Positions 59,908 to 64,000 of a stretch of 64,000 nt of DNA are shown in pieces. Numbering within the stretch: the first letter of the stretch is position 1; the number at the start of each line of letters is the position of its first letter. Below the pieces are notes generated by a model. The model saw nothing but the letters and a program-made list of their open reading frames with translations, made no database searches and was not told where the DNA came from. The stretch comes from Bradyrhizobium sp. Ec3.3. GTDB taxonomy: Bacteria; Pseudomonadota; Alphaproteobacteria; Rhizobiales; Xanthobacteraceae. The stretch is from the NCBI RefSeq assembly GCF_000472925.1, contig NZ_AXAS01000006.1, positions 1 through 64,000 on the forward strand. Reading direction: 5' to 3'. A program made the translations under genes and the position numbers.

Positions 59908-60592
59908 TCAGCGAGCCGGTAATTCGCCTGTTCCGCGTATGCGGCAACTTGCCGCGCATCGTTGGTTGTGTCGCGCGCGATTTGAATGGTCCGCTTTAAC
60001 GCGCGTTAACGTCTTGACGTGTATGTAAATACAAGCGCAACTACAGGGAGTGCGCTTGTCTACCCGCAATGGCCGGCGGATTCACCAGCGCCACCCGAAG
60101 AGAACCTGCTTCTCCCTGACCTTGGCAGGAATAGCGGGGCGGCCGTCTTGGCTTCCCAGCGCTAGCCGGATGATTGCATGCGAGTGTGTGCGTTCTCAGG
60201 CTTGGCCGCCCTGCTTCACAGCCACGGTCCTCACTGCCACGTCGCTTGGAAATGACCGTCCATTCGACGTCGGCGACGTTGCCCGGCAAGTCACCTGATC
60301 AAGTCACCTGATCAAGTCACCTGATCAAGTCACCTGATCGAGCCACGCGATCAAATCGCCCGATCGAGACGAGCTGACTATCCAGGTTTGCCGCAGAAAA
60401 AAGTAAGGCGCGACTGGCATCACCCCGGCTGCGGTGCATTTCCGCAGCACTCCGCCGAAGTCCGCGAACTGGCGCCAAGCTCTTGTTGAAATTAACGAAT
60501 TTCCACGCTACTAACTCCGTCGTACACCACGGCGCGAGGCCCGTCTACGCCCTCAACCGGCGCCAAAGGTGGGGAAAAAGGTGGGGAAGGAA
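59908..60592. other. Gene-free region before the recombinase, probable left boundary of an integrative element
   Basis: 685 bases with no gene I can support. It contains a 14-bp palindrome TTAACGCGCGTTAA (59996-60009), the tandem repeats at 60288-60365, and just before the recombinase a doubled AAAGGTGGGG motif (60565-60586). I searched by eye for a tRNA gene, the usual attachment target, and saw none. Small open frames at 60041-60298 on both strands lack ribosome sites and family features. Confidence 0.5.
60288..60365 (+). repeat. 13-bp tandem repeats (four perfect, two degenerate)
   Basis: Unit AAGTCACCTGATC occurs four times without change at 60288-60339, followed by GAGCCACGCGATC and AAATCGCCCGATC (60340-60365). 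Each junction makes TGATCA. Could be iterated protein-binding sites, for example for the nearby recombinase or an excision factor, or simple slippage. Confidence 0.85.
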
Positions 60593-61837
60593 ATGGCCCG
60601 CAGACAGTTCAACAAGCTCTCCGTGAAGCAAGCGGAATCCCTCTCCACGCCTGGGAAACACGGCGACGGCGGCGGCCTGTACCTAGTCATCGGTGACGGC
60701 GGCGCCCGATCGTGGCTGTTCATGTACAAGGAGCGGGGCACCGGGAAGCGTCGGGAGCTTGGCCTAGGCTCCGCCGCCAAGAAGGGCGGCGTGACGCTGG
60801 CAGACGCCCGCAAGAAGGCTGAGGGGTATCGCAACGCTATCAGCGAGGGGCGGGACCCGGCGACGGAGAAGAAAGCCGAAGCGTTCGCGGGAACCACCTT
60901 CGGCGAGTTCGCGGACGCCTACTTGGAATCGATCAAGGCGGGCTTCAAAGGCAAGAGCACGCTCGCCGATTGGAAGCGGGACTTGGAGGAGCGGTGCAAG
61001 CCCATCCGGTCTATGGCGCTCTCGGACATCGCGGCCAACGACGTGTTGGCGATCCTCTCCCCGATGTGGCTGAAGATCAATCGTACGGCGCGAGAGACGC
61101 GGAGCCGGATTGAGCGCGTCTTGTCGGCCGCGAAAGCGAAGGGTCTCCGCTCCGGCGACAACCCGGCGCTGTGGCGGGGCAACCTGAAGGACCTTCTGCC
61201 GAAGGGCCCGCGCTCGAAGCGGCACCACAAGGCGGCCCCCTACGCGGACGTGCCGGGCATCGTCAAGAAGCTCCACGCCAACCACGACGGAGCAGACACG
61301 CACGTGAACCGGGCGGCCGAATTCATCATTCTAACGGCCGTGCGGACCGGCGAAGCCCGCTTCATGCGCGCCCGCGAAATTAATTTCGAGAAGGAGCTTT
61401 GGACCATCCCAGCGGAGCGTATGAAGACGGAAGACCACCCGGAGGGCAAGGAGCACGAAGTGCCGCTGTGCGCTCGTGCCATTGCGATCTTGCACGCGGT
61501 GATGCCGAAGGGCTTGGCGCCGGACGCGTACGTGTTCGCCGGGCAATGGTCGAAGGACCACAAGAAGCCCTTGGGTATGAATGCCGTGCTCCACGCGCTC
61601 AAGGATGTCTACCCGGCGATGACCACGCACGGGTGCCGGTCCAGCTTCCGCGATTGGGCGGGAGACGAAACGCACTTCCCGCGCGAAATCGCGGAGATGG
61701 CTCTAGCGCACAAGGTGGGCGACGAAGTGGAGCAAGCCTACCGGCGCGGTACCGCGCTGAAGAAGCGGCGCGAGCTAATGGAAGCATGGGGCCGCTACGT
61801 CGAAGGGGAATCGAACGTCGTGGCGCTCCGGGCGTGA
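60593..61837 (+). CDS. Tyrosine recombinase (P4-type integrase)
   Basis: 414 residues from the ATG at 60593 with GGGGAAGG as ribosome site; a GTG at 60569 would add 8 residues. N-terminal DUF4102-like domain (GGGLYLVIGDGGARSWLF), central core-binding domain, and C-terminal catalytic domain with R251, H346-x-x-R349, H373 and nucleophile Y383. The catalytic set is complete, so the enzyme should be active. Marks the edge of an integrative element extending to the right. Confidence 0.95.
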   Translation: MARRQFNKLSVKQAESLSTPGKHGDGGGLYLVIGDGGARSWLFMYKERGTGKRRELGLGSAAKKGGVTLADARKKAEGYRNAISEGRDPATEKKAEAFAGTTFGEFADAYLESIKAGFKGKSTLADWKRDLEERCKPIRSMALSDIAANDVLAILSPMWLKINRTARETRSRIERVLSAAKAKGLRSGDNPALWRGNLKDLLPKGPRSKRHHKAAPYADVPGIVKKLHANHDGADTHVNRAAEFIILTAVRTGEARFMRAREINFEKELWTIPAERMKTEDHPEGKEHEVPLCARAIAILHAVMPKGLAPDAYVFAGQWSKDHKKPLGMNAVLHALKDVYPAMTTHGCRSSFRDWAGDETHFPREIAEMALAHKVGDEVEQAYRRGTALKKRRELMEAWGRYVEGESNVVALRA

Positions 61838-61955
61838 CCGAATGCCACACGCCGGTCCGGGCGAAATCTTCGTGTTTTAAGCATTCCGATTAACACCTGT
61901 TAGGCGCGCGAGTGTATAACATTTGTACAATCTGACGTAGTAATAGGAATGCAAA

Positions 61956-62234
61956 ATGCGTACTTCGATTCTGATTTCAATTGCTCTTCTTTTCACCGGC
62001 TCAGCGGCTCACGCGGGCGAGATGGTCACTACATCCCGCACCGATTCTTCGGGGAGCACCACGACCACCACAACTTCATCCGCTGGCGTTTACAGCATGA
62101 CCACCGGGCGCAACGCTTTTGGCGAGACGGTGACGACTTCGAAGTGGGTGCCGACGGAACGGCGGAGCTATCAGCAACGCGCGTTGGGTGACGGTTCGAT
62201 GAGCTACCAACAGCGCGCCTTAGGCGGCCGCTAA
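61956..62234 (+). CDS. Small secreted Thr/Ser-rich protein of unknown function
   Basis: 92 residues. A signal peptide (about 1-20, ending AHA) is followed by a Thr/Ser-rich stretch with a run of six Thr and by two copies of SYQQRALG near the C-terminus. It is less GC-rich than the chromosome around it. No family recognised; likely periplasmic or secreted cargo of the integrative element. Confidence 0.6.
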   Translation: MRTSILISIALLFTGSAAHAGEMVTTSRTDSSGSTTTTTTSSAGVYSMTTGRNAFGETVTTSKWVPTERRSYQQRALGDGSMSYQQRALGGR

Positions 62235-62488
62235 TCCGGTGTCAGGCCGACGCTCTGCCCGGGTGGAAAGACCATAGTCACCTCGCGCGGGTTGGCGATG
62301 CGCGAATGGTACTCCTTAGCGTCCACTTCGCGCGTCACGCTCGAAAACGAATCTCCAAAGCTGGCGTGTACCTGCCCCTCTTCGAGCCACGTCTTACCAC
62401 CGTCCGCGCTGATCCGCTTTCCAGCGCTAAGAACGCGATGCTGGCCGCGTGGACGGTACACCATCATTTCAATCGTCCACTGAGTCAT
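62231..62488 (-). CDS. Hypothetical protein of the element
   Basis: 85 residues from the ATG at 62488, with GGGAGAG six bases upstream. Reads as a beta-rich protein (MTQWTIEMMVYRPRG, ISADGGKTWLEEGQVHASF). No family recognised. Last gene in a minus-strand run; its end meets the end of the secreted protein gene from the other side (4-base overlap). Confidence 0.6.
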   Translation of the reverse strand: MTQWTIEMMVYRPRGQHRVLSAGKRISADGGKTWLEEGQVHASFGDSFSSVTREVDAKEYHSRIANPREVTMVFPPGQSVGLTPD

Positions 62489-62690
62489 GGTTCTCTCCCA
62501 CAAGTGCGTCTTCGGTCATCAGTTTTTCTCGGAGTGAGAGTTTTCCAACCTCCCGCCAGAGCATAACCTCAATACACCGACCGCAAATTCTCTCGCCGTG
62601 GCCGAGTGGGGGCGAGAGAATTTGTAGCAGTCCCGGTGAGAACTCCTCTTCGCAGTGGTCACACCGGGGGACTTTCGCCAGCGGTGACAT
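62469..62690 (-). CDS. Small putative zinc-binding protein (two CxxC)
   Basis: 73 residues from the ATG at 62690, with GAGG upstream. C10-x-x-C13 and C36-x-x-C39 suggest one zinc ribbon; the tail is acidic (ENHDSVDD). Its stop lies 20 bases inside the next gene. Function unknown; such small zinc proteins are common in phages and islands. Confidence 0.6.
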   Translation of the reverse strand: MSPLAKVPRCDHCEEEFSPGLLQILSPPLGHGERICGRCIEVMLWREVGKLSLREKLMTEDALVGENHDSVDD

Positions 62691-62698
62691 TCCGGACC

Positions 62699-62917
62699 TC
62701 ACGGCAGCAACACGACTTGATCGGAGCGGCGAAGCCGCGCCTTTTCTATAGCAATTTTGCACGCCGCCGGGAATGTCACGGCGGCGCCCGTTACGAACTC
62801 ATAGTCCCGCACAGTTATGCGGGTTGACACGATCCGGAATCGCCAGTAGCGGCGGCCGGAGGGCTTCTTGCCGTGCTCGCGCTCCCATCGCTTGGTGTCT
62901 ATGGAAACAGGGCTCAC
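62699..62917 (-). CDS. Hypothetical small basic protein
   Basis: 72 residues with a GTG start that overlaps the upstream gene's TGA (GTGA). Basic N-terminal half (KRWEREHGKKPSGRRYWRF). No family recognised. The exact four-base overlap supports translation coupled to the upstream gene. Confidence 0.55.
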   Translation of the reverse strand: MSPVSIDTKRWEREHGKKPSGRRYWRFRIVSTRITVRDYEFVTGAAVTFPAACKIAIEKARLRRSDQVVLLP

Positions 62918-63357
62918 TTGCCGTGCTTCAGCGCGTCAGCTTCCCACTCCAATGCGGTGCGCCGCAAATCTGTCCAAGAGGCATGGCCGTACTTAGATTG
63001 TCGCGCCCGGCCGGTGGGGCTCACCACCGTGTCAATGCTCACTTCGTCCAGCGCGTCGCGAGCGATCTTGCCGCCGTCGCGCGTCACGTCCCAAAGGTAC
63101 GGCGCGTCCTTCGGCTGGTATTCGTCGGGCTCGCCCTTGATGCGTTGGTTGGGGCCGCTATAGCGCTTCGAGTCCGCATAGAAGCGCAAGGCGCGCTCCA
63201 AGTCGGCGAGGCGACGGAGCATCACGCGCGCTTCAATTGAGGTAAAGTCGGCTTTGGTGATGTCTGGATTGTCGAGACATGCGACCGCCGTACGGTGGTC
63301 ATCAGCAGAAATTCGGCCTTCCGCTTTCCAGCCGTCAATGATCTCTCGCAAGGTCAT
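62914..63357 (-). CDS. Hypothetical protein of the element
   Basis: 147 residues, soluble and charged, with helical segments (FTSIEARVMLRRLADLERAL). No family recognised. Its start overlaps the upstream gene's stop (ATGA), and its stop overlaps the downstream gene's GTG. Phage or island origin is likely from context. Confidence 0.6.
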   Translation of the reverse strand: MTLREIIDGWKAEGRISADDHRTAVACLDNPDITKADFTSIEARVMLRRLADLERALRFYADSKRYSGPNQRIKGEPDEYQPKDAPYLWDVTRDGGKIARDALDEVSIDTVVSPTGRARQSKYGHASWTDLRRTALEWEADALKHGK

Positions 63358-63566
63358 AGGGTGTTCTCCGGTTTATATGTCAGCAACACAGCCACGCGCT
63401 TGGGCTTAGCAGCCACCAAGCCGTCAGCTCTCTTCTTCAGATACTCGTGCCACGACATTCCGGCTAGGTAGGCAGCGAAGCGACGCTCCGCTTCGCTGTT
63501 GTCGCGGCCGACCTCGGGCATGAGCAAGTTGCCATACCAAGTCCGTTGTGCGTCGGTGATGGTCAT
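63354..63566 (-). CDS. Hypothetical small protein of the element
   Basis: 70 residues from the ATG at 63566 (MTITDAQRTWYGN); the longer open frame upstream lies in another gene. Helical, with RRFAAYLAGMSWHEYLKKRA and a basic C-terminus. ATGA overlaps on both sides bind it into the same transcript. No family recognised. Confidence 0.6.
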   Translation of the reverse strand: MTITDAQRTWYGNLLMPEVGRDNSEAERRFAAYLAGMSWHEYLKKRADGLVAAKPKRVAVLLTYKPENTL

Positions 63567-63970
63567 GTCCCCAACTCTAGCGCTTCGTGGTCCCCGTCGG
63601 CAACCCACGCCAACTCTTCGTCGCTCATCTCGCGGCCCGTTTGGTCAAGGACGGCGACGAAGATCAACTTGGGCTTGCCCCGGAGCATCGCGGCCTTGAA
63701 GATAACTTGGTGCGGGCGCGGCGTCCGTTGGCTGGGGTGCCCTTCGACGCGCACGCGCTCATAGCTAAGCCAACCGTTAGACATCCGAGAGCGCTTCCAC
63801 GTCTCGCGCCATACGTTGCCGCCTTCCGTCCTGAATCCCATGACAAGCTCGCCGTGCCGCCGGATGGTGGACGCGGCCATGTTGAGCCGCTGCGCCAAGC
63901 CGACTTGCGACAGGTTGCCCACGAATTCGTCCTGATCTACGAGCCTCTTATGTACGTGTTTAATGGGCAT
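63563..63970 (-). CDS. Hypothetical protein with possible helix-turn-helix
   Basis: 135 residues from the ATG at 63970. Residues about 20-45 (VGLAQRLNMAASTIRRHGEL) look like a helix-turn-helix; the rest has a beta-rich appearance. First visible gene of the minus-strand run; the ATG has only a weak ribosome site, so the true upstream context may lie beyond the window. A DNA-binding regulator of the element is possible. Confidence 0.55.
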   Translation of the reverse strand: MPIKHVHKRLVDQDEFVGNLSQVGLAQRLNMAASTIRRHGELVMGFRTEGGNVWRETWKRSRMSNGWLSYERVRVEGHPSQRTPRPHQVIFKAAMLRGKPKLIFVAVLDQTGREMSDEELAWVADGDHEALELGT

Positions 63971-64000
63971 GGCTAAGGTGCACGAGTTTGAGTTGCCAAA

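Noticed and set aside
60288..60365. CRISPR array
   Set aside because: Repeats are 13 bases with no spacers and no cas genes nearby.
59908..60592. tRNA gene as attachment site for the recombinase
   Set aside because: No cloverleaf with a T-arm consensus GGTTC-A-A was seen on either strand; a tRNA scan would settle it.
63969..64000. Plus-strand gene start MAKVHEFELPK at the right edge
   Set aside because: Only 11 codons are visible and no ribosome site precedes the ATG, which overlaps the minus-strand start; cannot be supported without more sequence.

Overview
The window reads as chromosomal DNA of a Bradyrhizobium-type alphaproteobacterium (Rhizobiales). The evidence is high GC with strongly biased codons, a membrane-anchored CycM-type cytochrome c, a complete NepR/EcfG/PhyR general stress module, a Cpa/Tad pilus locus, urt plus ure genes in one block, and several palindromic intergenic repeat families common in this group. 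This assignment is inference from gene content; no alignment was run.

Layout. 1-2704: tail of a transposase-like gene, a short dehydrogenase-like fragment, and a minus-strand MBOAT/SGNH pair likely to O-acetylate a polysaccharide. 2837-5824: glpK, a GNAT acetyltransferase and a glutathione S-transferase. 5969-15706: PEBP-like protein, metH-metF, a luciferase-like monooxygenase, pheA, kdsB and cycM. 15929-23683: a Yej-type peptide ABC transporter operon with two tandem binding proteins. 23797-26447: NlpC/P60 protein, an M17 aminopeptidase and a small membrane protein. 26648-39416: Cpa/Tad pilus locus (tadD; minus-strand flp, cpaA, broken cpaB, cpaC-F, tadB, tadC; plus-strand intact cpaB and two TadE-like genes, with a sterol-desaturase-family gene in between). 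39503-41774: cspA, an IF-1-like gene and a DEAD-box helicase. 42300-55190: urea uptake (urtABCDE) behind a near-consensus sigma-54 promoter, then urease genes ureD-A-B-C-E-F-G. 55401-59116: an atypical HWE-type sensor kinase and the general stress regulators. 59293-59907: a SnoaL-like protein. 59996-64000: left end of a probable integrative element, with short tandem repeats, a tyrosine recombinase, a small secreted protein and a minus-strand run of tightly overlapping small genes of unknown function.

How parts fit together. Urea is imported by UrtABCDE and hydrolysed by UreABC, with UreD/E/F/G loading nickel; the sigma-54 site suggests nitrogen control of the whole block. The urease block carries unusual passengers: two nested repeat units, the second holding a DUF559 endonuclease-like gene; an HD-domain protein resembling small alarmone hydrolases; an ABM-domain protein; and a 122-bp palindromic element before ureG.

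Most notable observations: (1) the cpa operon copy of cpaB is an internal-deletion remnant while an intact copy sits about 2.4 kb away on the opposite strand; (2) the paired repeat units and DUF559 gene between ureB and ureC look like an autonomous/non-autonomous element pair; (3) the sensor kinase beside the stress regulators keeps its phospho-acceptor histidine but appears to lack the N-box asparagine; (4) the recombinase region with iterated 13-bp repeats and an overlapping cryptic gene cluster.
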